Assembly (NCBI RefSeq): GCF_014287875.1
Contig: NZ_JACOPN010000010.1
Span: forward strand, 1-64,000
Source of the DNA: Flintibacter faecis
Lineage (GTDB): Bacteria > Bacillota > Clostridia > Oscillospirales > Oscillospiraceae
Reading direction: 5' to 3'
DNA length: 64,000 nucleotides
The notes below the pieces were generated by a model. The model was not told the DNA's origin, searched no databases, and saw only the letters and a program-made list of their open reading frames with translations. The translations under genes were made by a program, and so were the position numbers. Positions 17,808 through 27,900 of this stretch are shown here, piece after piece; within the stretch, counting starts at the first letter, position 1, and each line of letters begins with the position of its first letter.

Positions 17808-19095
17808 GGTTTATAATACTGCCGCAAATTATAAGCGTGTTCTGCAATATGACCCACTTTTGAAAGGGGCTATCCGAAAAAATCTTCTGACCGAAAGAAT
17901 CGACATTGTGAAGCCCCTCGGTTGGTATCGTGACAGCCCGACATTGACGGATGTGGATGTGAAATATCTGCTCCTATATTTTGAAGAAAACTATGGATTG
18001 ACCGTAGAGAAGAAAATCATAGACGCAGTTGCGGTTATTGCCAATGAAAATCGTTACCACCCTGTCTGTGATTTTCTCAATGCCTTGCAATGGGACGGAA
18101 CAGAACGCATACGCTTCTGTCTGCACCGCTTTCTCGGTTCTGATACAGATGATTACACCTATGAAGCATTGAAGTTGTTTCTGCTGGGTGCTATCTCACG
18201 AGCTTTTAAGCCGGGGTGCAAATTTGAGGTTATGCTCTGTCTTGTGGGCGGTCAGGGAGCCGGAAAGTCCTCTTTCTTCCGTTTGCTTGCGGTCAATGAT
18301 GACTGGTTCTCTGATGACTTGAAAAAGCTGGATGATGAAAATGTGTACCGCAAAATGCAGGGGCATTGGATTATTGAAATGTCGGAAATGATTGCAACCG
18401 CCAACGCTAAGAGCATTGAAGAAATCAAGTCCTTTCTGAGCCGCCAAAAGGAAACCTATAAGATACCCTATGAAACACATCCGGCAGACAGAAAAAGACA
18501 ATGTGTGTTTGGTGGTTCTTCTAATACCCTTGACTTTCTTCCCCTTGACCGAACAGGCAACCGCCGCTTCGTTCCGGTTATGGTCTATCCTGAAAGGGCT
18601 GAGGTTCATATTTTGGCAGATGAACAGGCTTCCAGAGAGTATATCAATCAGATGTGGGCAGAAGCTATGGAGATTTACAGAAGTGGCAATTTCCGTCTGA
18701 GATTCAGTCCGGCTATGAACGCTTATCTGAAAGCCCACCAAAAGGACTTTATGCCGGAGGACACAAAGGCAGGACAGATTTTAGACTATTTGGAACGCTA
18801 TTCCGGCAGCATAGTCTGCTCTAAGCAGCTTTACAAGGAAGCACTGGGGCATGATTATGACGAACCGAAACAATGGGAGCTGCGAGAGATCAACGACATT
18901 ATGAATAATGCTGTCACAGGCTGGAGGGCGTTCAGCAATCCGAGGTATTTTCCAGAGCCTTACCGCCGACAAAAGGGCTGGGAGCGTATCAGGAATGACA
19001 ACGAGCCTGACAACAGCATGGATGGTTTTCAAGAAATCCCGACAGAGGAAATGGAACAGTTAGGACTTCCGGAAGAATGGTTGAAGCAAAAATAA
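17719..19095 (+). CDS. VapE/DUF5906-like phage-plasmid helicase
   Basis: A 458-residue P-loop protein of the virulence-associated E family. Residues about 60-170 form the N-terminal region with DFLNALQWDGTERI, Walker A GGQGAGKSS is at about 177-185, HWIIEMSEM (Walker B) at about 214-222, and PLDRTGNRRFVPV at about 274-286. Such proteins act as superfamily III-like helicases in satellites and plasmids. The start is TTG at 17719, nine bases after AAGGAGG and inside the CHC2 gene. Together with CHC2 and the downstream iterons it suggests autonomous replication of the excised circle. Confidence 0.85.
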   Translation: MNSELQNCQQTEPCTVEEIRNSLEQSEKGKVYNTAANYKRVLQYDPLLKGAIRKNLLTERIDIVKPLGWYRDSPTLTDVDVKYLLLYFEENYGLTVEKKIIDAVAVIANENRYHPVCDFLNALQWDGTERIRFCLHRFLGSDTDDYTYEALKLFLLGAISRAFKPGCKFEVMLCLVGGQGAGKSSFFRLLAVNDDWFSDDLKKLDDENVYRKMQGHWIIEMSEMIATANAKSIEEIKSFLSRQKETYKIPYETHPADRKRQCVFGGSSNTLDFLPLDRTGNRRFVPVMVYPERAEVHILADEQASREYINQMWAEAMEIYRSGNFRLRFSPAMNAYLKAHQKDFMPEDTKAGQILDYLERYSGSIVCSKQLYKEALGHDYDEPKQWELREINDIMNNAVTGWRAFSNPRYFPEPYRRQKGWERIRNDNEPDNSMDGFQEIPTEEMEQLGLPEEWLKQK

Positions 19096-19101
19096 AAGCC
19101 C

Positions 19102-19314
19102 GTTGTCGCTTCGGTTGTCGAGCCGGTTGTCGGTCTGGTTGTCGGGCAAAAATCCCGAAAGCCTTGATATTGCGGCACTTTTCCCTCTCTGACAACCATG
19201 ACAACCAATATTATAAAGAAAAAGGAAATAGTAAAAAGATAGTATCGCCCGATAAAGAAAAAAGGTTTTCTGATGTCCGTTGTCGGAACTTCGTTGTCAG
19301 ACCTTTCCTTGTCG
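19102..19314 (+). repeat. GTTGTCG iteron-like repeat cluster
   Basis: GTTGTCG occurs at 19102, 19114, 19126 and 19138 with an exact 12-base period. Inverted copies (GACAAC) lie at 19191 and 19200, and further direct copies at 19279 (GTTGTCG), 19293 (GTTGTCA) and 19307 (CTTGTCG). The intervening 19206-19260 stretch is AT-rich. The cluster lies directly downstream of the primase-like and helicase genes. A replication origin is a reasonable inference. The overlapping frame at 19077 encodes only the repeat product and is not called as a gene. Confidence 0.6.
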
Positions 19315-19342
19315 GGCTTTTTCATTCAAGGAGGAATATCGT

Positions 19343-19540
19343 ATGACAAATATTGTGAACAGTACACTACCCACCCCAAATAACCATTCGGAGAAAAACA
19401 AACCGGATGGAGTTTTTGTGATTAAGCAAGGCAAAACAAATTATAAAGTCAAAGTGTTTTTTGACCATAGTAGCGGTTTGACTGCGGAGGACAGGTTGAA
19501 ACGCATTATTCAGGCAGAAGCAGAGAGAGAATCTGCGTAA
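19343..19540 (+). CDS. TnpW family transposon protein
   Basis: A 65-residue protein with KPDGVFVIKQGKTNYKVKVFF, a pattern found in TnpW proteins of Tn4451-like elements; the function is unknown. AAGGAGG lies eight bases before the ATG at 19343. It is the last gene before the right end of the element, 45 bases from the GA core. Confidence 0.8.
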   Translation: MTNIVNSTLPTPNNHSEKNKPDGVFVIKQGKTNYKVKVFFDHSSGLTAEDRLKRIIQAEAERESA

Positions 19541-19586
19541 GTAATATGAAAAATATCCACGCACCCCCTTGACAAAAGCTTTCAGA

Positions 19587-20268
19587 GGATACTCTGCTTT
19601 CTGCTATGGAAACTGCCGGTGCGGACGAAATGCCTGATGAGGTGGAGCGCAAAGGTTTGGGAACGCCTGCGACCCGTGCCGGTATCATTGAGAAGCTGGT
19701 TCGCATCGGTTTTCTGGAGCGTAAGGGTGATAAGAAAACCAAACACCTGATTCCGACCCACAAGGGTACGGCTCTGGTAACAGTCATGCCGGAACAGATT
19801 CAGTCCCCATCCATGACGGCGGATTGGGAAGAAAAATTGTTGCTCATTGAGAAAGGCGAATATGCCAGCGAGGACTTTATGGACGAGATCAAAGATGTGA
19901 TTGCCGGTCTGATTCAGAACTATGAAGTAATCCGTGATTCCGAGGTTATGATGTCGAAAGAAGCCAATTCTATCGGCAAATGCCCGCTCTGCGGCAGTGC
20001 TGTAGAGGACAAAGCCAAGGCATTTTTCTGTTCCAACAGAGCTTGCAAATTTGCCCTCTGGAAAAACAATCGCTACTTTGCGAGCATCGGCAAGAGCATG
20101 ACTTCTGCCACGGCGCAGAAATTGCTTGGTTCCGGCAAGGTAAAGCTCAAGAATTGCAAGTCCGAAAGAACGGGCAACACCTTTGATGCCACCGTCTTTA
20201 TGGAGGTATCAGATGATGGCAAAACGAAGTTCAGTATGGAATTTGAAAATGGAGGAAAGCGCAAATGA
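19587..20268 (+). pseudogene. topB: topB, 3' part, separated from 9239-10632 by the mobilizable element
   Basis: The frame resumes at EDTLLSAMETAGADEMPDE and continues through KGLGTPATRAGIIEKL to the C-terminal zinc ribbon (CPLCGSAVED...CSNRACKF, about 135 codons in). It matches the corresponding part of the intact ICE2 topB. No ribosome binding site is evident before the first ATG at 19606, so it may not be translated while the element is in place. Precise excision at GA would restore a full-length gene. The stop overlaps the next gene (ATGA). Confidence 0.88.
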
Positions 20269-21110
20269 CAAATGAGTACAACCCGGATGGTAAGGAAATC
20301 CGATTTATCGACAGCCATTATAAGGATTTGTTTCATATCCCCGATGGCAGCTGTGTGCAGATTCACTACCCGGATGAAATGGTTGTGAAGCCCTGCACCT
20401 TCATTGACGAGTATCATACGCAGATCGGATACAATGTGTTTCATATCTGCCAGTTTGCAGAAATTATGGAGCGCAACGGCGCAAGCTATATGCCGGAGCC
20501 TGAGATTATGGGCGATGAAGCCGCATGGAAGGTCGGAAAGGATAGAATCCTTGCGGTGCAGACCTGCGAAGATGGTTACGACTACACCCTGTTGGATGAA
20601 AACTACAACGAGATTGATGGCGGTCAGGTTGATAACCCTGAACTGTCCATGCTCGAAGTCCGCCGGGATATTCTGGAATCCTTCGGGCTGGAGCGCCGGG
20701 AACTGCGGGCAATGTTCTATGAGGATGTCATGGAGCAGGCTTTTGAAGTCGGCAGACAGGCGGTGGTGGTCAATGACCCTATCGCTGAGCTTGCTTTTAA
20801 GCTCGACCGTTTTGCAGAGAACTTCGACCCCTATGAATATATGGATCAGGTCGATGATGTGCAGGCGCATATCCAAGAAATCAAGGCAGATCTTGCCGCT
20901 GGTAATACGGCTCCGTATCGTGAGTTCCTGAATACAGCCATTGAAGAAGCCCGTGAGGAAACTGCGGTTGAGGTTGCCAAAGTGCTGAAAAGTCAGCTGG
21001 ATAAGCTCGACTCTCCGAAGCGTGAGTCGGTCATGGAAAAACTGGCACAGGCCGCAGAAAAAGCTGCGCCTGCCAGTCCCTCTCCCAAACGCAAAGAGCC
21101 TGAACGATAA
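20265..21110 (+). CDS. ICE accessory protein with large-polyvalent-protein-type domains (LPD28-like)
   Basis: A 281-residue acidic protein. Residues about 10-85 (DSHYKDLFHIPDGSCVQI...HICQFAEIMERNG) resemble the LPD28 domain of large polyvalent mobile-element proteins. A second module follows at about 95-145 (YDYTLLDENYNEIDGGQVDNPELSM...REDILESFGL-like), and the rest is helical with a Lys/Pro tail. The role is unknown. The ATG overlaps the topB stop and is preceded by GGAGGAAAG. Normally it would be co-transcribed with topB; here it lies downstream of the inserted element. Confidence 0.65.
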   Translation: MTNEYNPDGKEIRFIDSHYKDLFHIPDGSCVQIHYPDEMVVKPCTFIDEYHTQIGYNVFHICQFAEIMERNGASYMPEPEIMGDEAAWKVGKDRILAVQTCEDGYDYTLLDENYNEIDGGQVDNPELSMLEVRRDILESFGLERRELRAMFYEDVMEQAFEVGRQAVVVNDPIAELAFKLDRFAENFDPYEYMDQVDDVQAHIQEIKADLAAGNTAPYREFLNTAIEEAREETAVEVAKVLKSQLDKLDSPKRESVMEKLAQAAEKAAPASPSPKRKEPER

Positions 21111-21123
21111 GGAGGACACGGAT

Positions 21124-21720
21124 ATGAAAAACGAAAAATGGGATGATGTTCACGGAAATACCACCCCGGATGACAGAATGGTTGCTTTTCTGGAAAGCCC
21201 CACGGATTCCTATGCGATTCTTCAGCTGCGGGAAGATGTAGACGATAATATCCCGCTCATGTTTGCAAATTACAGCTACCTTCAGAAGAAAGAAATGGAG
21301 CCTGAGATTGACCGTTACGAGGTGGTCTATCATGGCTCCATTTCTATGTCCGAGGATGTGAATCGGCAGCTGGAAGATTTGTATGTAAAGTTCAATATTG
21401 ACCACCCGGATGATTTCCGTGGTCACAGTATGTCGGTCAGCGACATCGTAGCCTTAAAGGTAGTCGGTGAGGTATCCTTTCACTATGTAGATTCTGTTGG
21501 GTTTCAGAAGCTGGAAAACTTTATGAAGTCCGAAAACTACCTGAAAAACGCAGAGATGGCAATGGAAGATGATTATGGGATGATTGACGGTATCATCAAT
21601 AACGGAAAAGCGTCCGGATTAGAGGAACGTCCTTCGGTGTTGGAGCAGTTAAAGGAAAAGCCCGTGCCGGATGTTTCCCATAAGCCGCCCAAGAGCCACC
21701 CGGAAAGGGAGATTGAATGA
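21124..21720 (+). CDS. YodL / DUF4316 domain protein
   Basis: A 198-residue protein. A YodL-like domain spans about residues 18-140 (DSYAILQLRED, YEVVYHGSISM, DFRGHSMSVSDIV, VDSVGFQKLENF), and the C-terminal DUF4316 segment begins AEMAMEDDYGMIDGIINNG and ends in a KPSI-type basic tail. The same DUF4316 end terminates the ArdA fusion protein of ICE2. The ATG at 21124 has AAGGAGG eight bases upstream. Function unknown; the family is confined to conjugative elements. It overlaps the next gene by four bases. Confidence 0.8.
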   Translation: MKNEKWDDVHGNTTPDDRMVAFLESPTDSYAILQLREDVDDNIPLMFANYSYLQKKEMEPEIDRYEVVYHGSISMSEDVNRQLEDLYVKFNIDHPDDFRGHSMSVSDIVALKVVGEVSFHYVDSVGFQKLENFMKSENYLKNAEMAMEDDYGMIDGIINNGKASGLEERPSVLEQLKEKPVPDVSHKPPKSHPEREIE

Positions 21721-21923
21721 TGGATTTCACACAGGATGAGCGGAACATGATGATGCTTTACAGCCCTGGCACAAGGTCAGGGCTGTGTGAAGCACTGACA
21801 CTGATGAAGGAACAGCTTTCGGAGGACGAGTCAGAGCTTTTTGCTTTGGCAGACTCGGTTCTCCGTAAAGTTTCAGCCATGGACGATGCCGCCTTTGAGA
21901 AGCTGAACCTTTATCCGGATTGA
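21717..21923 (+). CDS. TTRAP family (transposon-transfer assisting) protein
   Basis: A 68-residue protein beginning MMDFTQDERNMMMLYSPGTR, with a helical LMKEQLSEDESELFALADSV segment. It fits the TTRAP family, small proteins found next to the giant SNF2/methylase gene in clostridial ICEs. Their name reflects context only. ATG overlaps the preceding stop, and an AGGGAG site precedes it. Confidence 0.75.
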   Translation: MMDFTQDERNMMMLYSPGTRSGLCEALTLMKEQLSEDESELFALADSVLRKVSAMDDAAFEKLNLYPD

Positions 21924-21941
21924 TAGGATTGGAGGGATACA

Positions 21942-24900
21942 ATGAACGCAAAAGAGCGATTTTATTCCGGATTAGCAAAAGAAACGATTGGGAAAATCAC
22001 CTCGAACACAGATAACTGGACTTCGTTTTTGAGAACGATGTCCCGCAACTATGAGTTCACCTATCCGGAACAGGTGATGATTTATGCTCAGCGCCCCAAT
22101 GCGACCTTTTGCAAGCCCTATGAGGACTGGAACGCTGAAAATTACCGCAGATATGTAAAGCGTGGCTCTACCGGCATTGCTCTGTTTGTGATGAACAGGG
22201 ATAAACCGTATCTGCGCTATGTGTTTGATGTGGCGGATACCGGCGTTCGCCGTTCTTCCCCGGAACTGAAACCGTGGGAGGTGACGCCTGAAAACCGCTC
22301 CTATGTCATGGAAGCGATGGAGCGTACCTTCGGTGTTGCCGCTGACGGGGTACTGGAAGCACAGCTTGAAGATATTGCATCCGCACTGGCGGCTGAGTAT
22401 TGGGACGATTACAAAAAGCAGTTCCTCGACATCGTTGCCAACAGCTTCCTTGAGGAGTATGATGAACTCAACATCGAAGTAGCTTTCAAAAATGCGGTGG
22501 CAAACAGCGTATCCTATACGATGTATTGCCGGTTCGTGGAAAGTCCCGACAACTACTTCGAGCATGAGGATTTCCAGAAGGTGTTTGATTTTAACACCAG
22601 ACAGACGGTAAATGCCCTTGGTACTGCGGTGAATGCCATCAGCACAAGGATGTTTCAGGAAATCGAAAAAGCGATTGGAGAACATGAGCAGATTAAAGCT
22701 ACCGAAAGGAGTACAGATTATGAGCGAGATGACTTACAGACAGGCCGGAGATTATCAGATTCCGAACCTTCAGTTGGAGAACGAGGGAGAGAAACCTCTG
22801 GGCAAGTACGGCAGGATGCGTCGAGCATTTTTGGAACAGAACAATCCGATGCTCCTGAACGACATGATTCTGACGGAGAGCCTGTTCCCGCACCTGTGGG
22901 AGATCGAGGAAACAGCGAAAGCCAGAGTGGAGTTTCTGATGGAGCAGTACCTGAAGGACAGCCCCGCACCGGACAAGGAAACGCAGCAGATGGCGTGGGT
23001 GCAGCACATGAACAGCCTGAAAGCACAGGCGGAGGAAGTCGTGATGACGGAGCTTATCAACAGCTGAGTCTGAACCTTTTCCTCTCCGAAAATGAACAAA
23101 TCAGTTTTATCGACCGAGCAGAGAGCTTTACGCCCTCTGCTTTTTCTTTTGCCCAGGAAGAAATCGACCACTTCCTTCTGCTTGGTAGCAATACCGATGA
23201 AGCCCGAAAAGTCGTAGCGCTGGAATATATGAAGCAGAAGCCGTTGGAAGAAATCGTTCAGACCTTAAAGCAGGTCTATCACGGCGGCTATGGTCTGAAA
23301 GAAGATAGCGGGAATATCTGTGCGTGGTATGCCGAGGACGGTATCCACCTTGCCAAAGGTTCCTCTGCCATTGACAGCCCCAGAGCGCAGATCGTTTCTT
23401 GGGAAACGGTTGCCGAGCGCATTGGAGAACTGCTTGAAAATGGTCGGTTCGCAACTAATGTGGAACTGGTAGAAGCATCCGGATATGAGCGTCAGAAGTT
23501 GGCAGAATCCCTGTGGCATCTTTATCACGATTTGAGTGAAGAAGCCCGTTCCAGCAACTATCTGGCAATTCTTCATCAGGAACCGTTTCGTGGTTTCCCT
23601 GACGAAACCGCAGACTTGGCTGAAAAGTTGGATGACCCTCGTTTCCACGCAACCTTGGTACAGCAGTATTCGGAATTTAGAAAAACCCTTGCGGAAAATC
23701 CCGATCTGCTTCGTTTTCACTATCACAAGCTGAATCTCATTCAGAAACAGCTGTATGAGTTGAATATGCCTTTGCGTGAGTATCAGACCGATATGATGCA
23801 GATGCCCCTTGTCCGCCAGTTCATTACGGATGATGAAGTCAATGCAGACTTGACCCGTGGAAGCGGCTTTTCCGGTGGTAAAGCCCGTATTTATAACTAC
23901 TGGCAGGAGAATCATTCTGCCAAGGAAAAGATGGACTTCCTGAAGCATGAATACGGAACCGGTGGTCATTCCCATGCCTGCTCTGGTGCAACGCACAGCG
24001 GTCAGGATCACGATGCCAAGGGTGTTGCTTACACCAAGAGCGGTTGCGATAAATTGCAGATGTCCTGGGCGCAGGTGGTGCAGAGAATCGACGGTCTGAT
24101 ACGAAAGGGACGCTACCTCAGCCCGGAGGAAGAAGCGGAACGACAGGCTATCGAAGAAGCTAAAACTGATCCGTTGGAAGATGTTTATGACCGTTTCGCA
24201 GTGATTGATACCGAGGATGGCGAGTATGCGATCTGGGATAATCAGACCGATGACTACTATGTAGACCCGGAAGGCGTTACGGAATACTTCACGGACGAAT
24301 GGCTTGCCAATGACTATTTGGAGGAAGTTCGTCAGTCCGTAGCTGCGATGGAGTCGGTTCAGCCAGAAGCGCCTGTGGCAGAGCCTGCCGAAGTTGTGGA
24401 AGCATCTGCTTCCGAGGAACCGAAATGGAATTATCAGGTCGGTGACACGGTATATCTGGACGATACAGCTTTCCGTGTGGAGCAGATCACGGACAGAGAA
24501 GTTCAGCTGCGTGACCCTACGCTTGCTTATCCCATCTTCCGTGCCGAGAATCGTGAGAATTTCGAGCGTATGCTCTCTCAGGACGAAAGAAACCATGCGG
24601 TAAGGGTTGATGCCCAAACCGAAGAAAAGCCCGTTACAGAGGATTTTCTGGGCAAAACCGAACCGAGGGACTACACCCCTGAGTATCAGCTGTTAGACCG
24701 TCTGCGTATGGACTGCGAATACTTCCTTGGTGCAGGACAGCACAGCGAAAAGCATCTGTGGGCAGGCAACCGCCATGCACAGATTGCCAAGATGCGTGAG
24801 CTGTATGAAATGATTCCCGACAAACCAGAATGGCTGACACCTGAGATGATTAACAGCTACGAGGAGCGCATGGCTCCCCGCTATCTGGTTGCCGCCTACC

Positions 24901-27900
24901 ATCACTTTGAAAACGGCTTCGATGATAAACTGGACTACTACACTCTGGAAGAAGCGGAAAAAGCTGCCCAGGGCTATGTGGACGGAACCATGGAGGATGA
25001 CGGATTCAAGTACGATGGTGCTGCCGTTTACGATCAGCAGGAGCATAAGTGCATCCGTATCTATGGGGACTACCCTGACGAAAAGGCACACGCACAGGTC
25101 AGAGCCAGTGCGGAACCCGAACAGCAGGAACCGGAACACTTCATCGATCATTTTTATGTTGCCGAGGACATTCAGAAGCGGGGTGCGCTGGACATCAAGG
25201 AATACAGTTCCTTTGATGATGCCCTGCGAGCCTACTATGCACTTCCTGACACGCAGAGAAAAGCCCTGGGTGCAATGAATACCAGAGATCTGCCGGGTAG
25301 TCTGGACTTCGTACAGTGCGTAGATGGAAAGGACACCATCATTCAGGATTATGCCCAGGTGGACGGATGGCAGAATGCCGAAGTCATGGACATTATCGCT
25401 CAGCTTGAGCAGTCCATCACCACCAGAGAAATCCCACCTGTTCCTGCGGTGAACTTCCACATCACGGATGACAACATCGGTGAAGGTGGACCGAAGCAGA
25501 AATTCGCAAGAAACATCGCAGCCATTGAAACTCTGTTCAAACTGGAAAGCGAGAACAGGAACGCCACTACCGAAGAACAGGAGATTTTGTCGAATTATGT
25601 CGGTTGGGGCGGTCTGGCAGATGCCTTTGACCCGGACAAGGGAAATTGGGCGAAGGAGTATCAGACACTGAAAAACCTGCTTTCCGAAGATGAATATGCT
25701 GCGGCAAGAGCTTCCACCCTGAACGCACATTACACCAGCCCTACGGTCATTCGCTCCATCTACGATGCGGTCGGACAGATGGGCTTTGAAACAGGAAATA
25801 TTCTGGAGCCTGCTATGGGTATCGGCAACTTCTTTGGTATGCTCCCTCCTGAAATGCAGAGCAGCCGTTTGTATGGTGTGGAACTGGATTCCATCACCGG
25901 CAGAATTGCTCAGAAGCTCTATCCCAACGCAGAAATCAAAGTAGCCGGTTTTGAAACGACAGACCGCCGAGACTTTTACGATCTGGCTGTGGGTAATGTC
26001 CCTTTCGGCAACTACAAAGTGTCCGACAAGCCGTATGACAAGCTGGGATTCTCCATTCACAACTATTTCTTTGCCAAGGCTTTGGATCAGGTTCGTCCCG
26101 GTGGTGTGGTCGCTTTTGTGACAAGCCGTTACACCATGGATTCCAAGAACTCTGACGCAAGGCGATATATGGCGCAGAGGGCGGAACTGCTTGGTGCAAT
26201 CCGTCTGCCAAACGATGCCTTTAAGAAAAACGCAGGCACGGAAGTCGTGTCCGACATCCTGTTCCTGCAAAAGCGTGACCATCCGATTGACATTGTACCG
26301 GAATGGGTAAACCTTGACCGCACCGAAGAAGGACACACCATGAACAGCTACTTTGTCGCTCATCCTGAAATGGTTCTGGGCGATACGGTGGAAGAAAGTA
26401 CCGCCTACGGCATGGACATTACAGTGCGTCCCATTGAGGGCATGGAACTGTCCGAACTTCTGAAAGAAGCAGTTTCCCACATCCAAGGAACCTATCAGGC
26501 TGTGGAGCTTCCCGAAGCTGACAAGGGTAAGGAAATCGAAACCATTCCTGCAACCCCGGATGTAAAGAATTTCTCTTATACCGTGGTGGATGGCAATGTG
26601 TACTTCCGTGAAAACTCCCTGATGCGCCGTGTAGACCTGAATGAGAAAGCAAAAGACCGTGTGATGGGCATGGTGGAACTTCGTGGTATCGTCAACGAGC
26701 TGATCGAATATCAGCTTGAGGATTACCCGGATGAAATGATTACTCAGAAACAGGCAGAACTGAATGATGCCTACGATGCGTTTGCCGCAAAGAACGGGCT
26801 TATCAATAATCGAGCCAATGGTCAGGCATTTGCTGACGATTCCTCCTACTATCTCCTGTGTTCTCTGGAAAATGTGGATGAGGACGGCAATCTGAAAAGC
26901 AAGGCGGATATGTTCACCAAGCGAACCATCAAGCCGGAACGCAGAGTGACGAGCGTGGATACGCCGTCCGAAGCTCTGGCAATCTCTATCGGTGAGCGTG
27001 GCAAGGTGGATTTGCCGTTTATGGCACAGCTGCTTGGAACACCTGGAGAATACGATGCGATTCAGGCAGAGCTTCGAGGGGTGATCTTCAAAGACCCGAT
27101 GGCTCCCGATGCTGTGGAAGTTGGATGGCAGACTGCCGATGATTACCTTTCCGGTGATGTAAGAAGCAAGCTGCGTGTCGCACAGATGGCGGCAGACAGG
27201 GATTCTTCCTTCCACATCAATGTGGAAGCCTTGCAGAAAGCACAGCCGAAGGACTTGGATGCGTCCGAGATTGATGTGCGTTTGGGTGCAACATGGATTG
27301 ATGCCGATTATATTCAGCAGTTCATGGAGGAAACCTTTGAAACGCCGTATTACTTGCGCCGTTCCATTGAGGTCAAGTTCTCCGAGCTGACCGCAGAGTG
27401 GCGCATCAACGGTAAGAGTTCTCCCAACTACAACGATGTGGCGGCGTATGTCACCTACGGTACAGAGCGAGCCAACGCATATCGGATTCTGGAGGAAACG
27501 CTGAATCTGAAGGATATTCGTATCTATGATACGATTGAAGATGCAGATGGTAAGCAGAAGCGTGTCCTCAATAAAAAAGAAACTACCCTGGCACAGCAGA
27601 AACAGCAGGCAATCAAGGATGCGTTCCGAGATTGGATTTGGAGAGATCCGCACAGACGAGAAACCCTTTCCACCAAGTACAACGAACTTTTTAACTCCAC
27701 CAGACCTCGTGAGTATGATGGCTCTCATATCCGTTTCGGCGGCATGAACCCGGATATTACCCTCCGTGAACACCAGAGAAATGCTATCGCTCATGTGCTA
27801 TATGGTGGAAATACGCTGCTTGCACACGAAGTTGGTGCGGGCAAGACCTTCGAGATGGCTGCATCGGCTATGGAGAGTAAACGGCTTGGATTGAGCCAGA

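Larger units (their letters stand above)
10631..19586 (+). mobile_element. mobilizable element (Tn4451/TnpX-like IME) inserted in topB
   Basis: Both junctions are visible inside topB: ...CACTTTACC-GA at 10631-10632 and TTTCA-GA-GGATACT at 19585-19586. A shared GA dinucleotide is the core used by TnpX/TndX-type recombinases. The element contains a serine recombinase, TnpV, two unassigned genes, two repeat-flanked cassettes, a MOBV-type relaxase with a candidate oriT, a CHC2 protein, a VapE-like helicase, iteron-like repeats and TnpW. It has transfer-initiation and possibly replication genes but no secretion apparatus, so it would rely on a helper ICE such as its host. Length is about 8.95 kb. 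Confidence 0.85.

Noticed and set aside
19077..19346. 89-codon frame with repeated Cys-Arg (RFGCRAGCRSGCR)
   Set aside because: The composition comes from the 12-base GTTGTCG repeat; no ribosome binding site, and the frame overlaps the VapE and TnpW genes.
20404..20931. 175-codon frame overlapping the LPD28-like gene in another plus-strand frame
   Set aside because: No homology or ribosome binding site, unlike the overlapping TnpV frame at 22720.
24693..27794. 1033-codon open frame on the minus strand inside the SNF2/methylase gene
   Set aside because: It is antisense to a conserved protein, has no recognisable motif and no ribosome binding site; long antisense frames arise from codon bias of the real gene.
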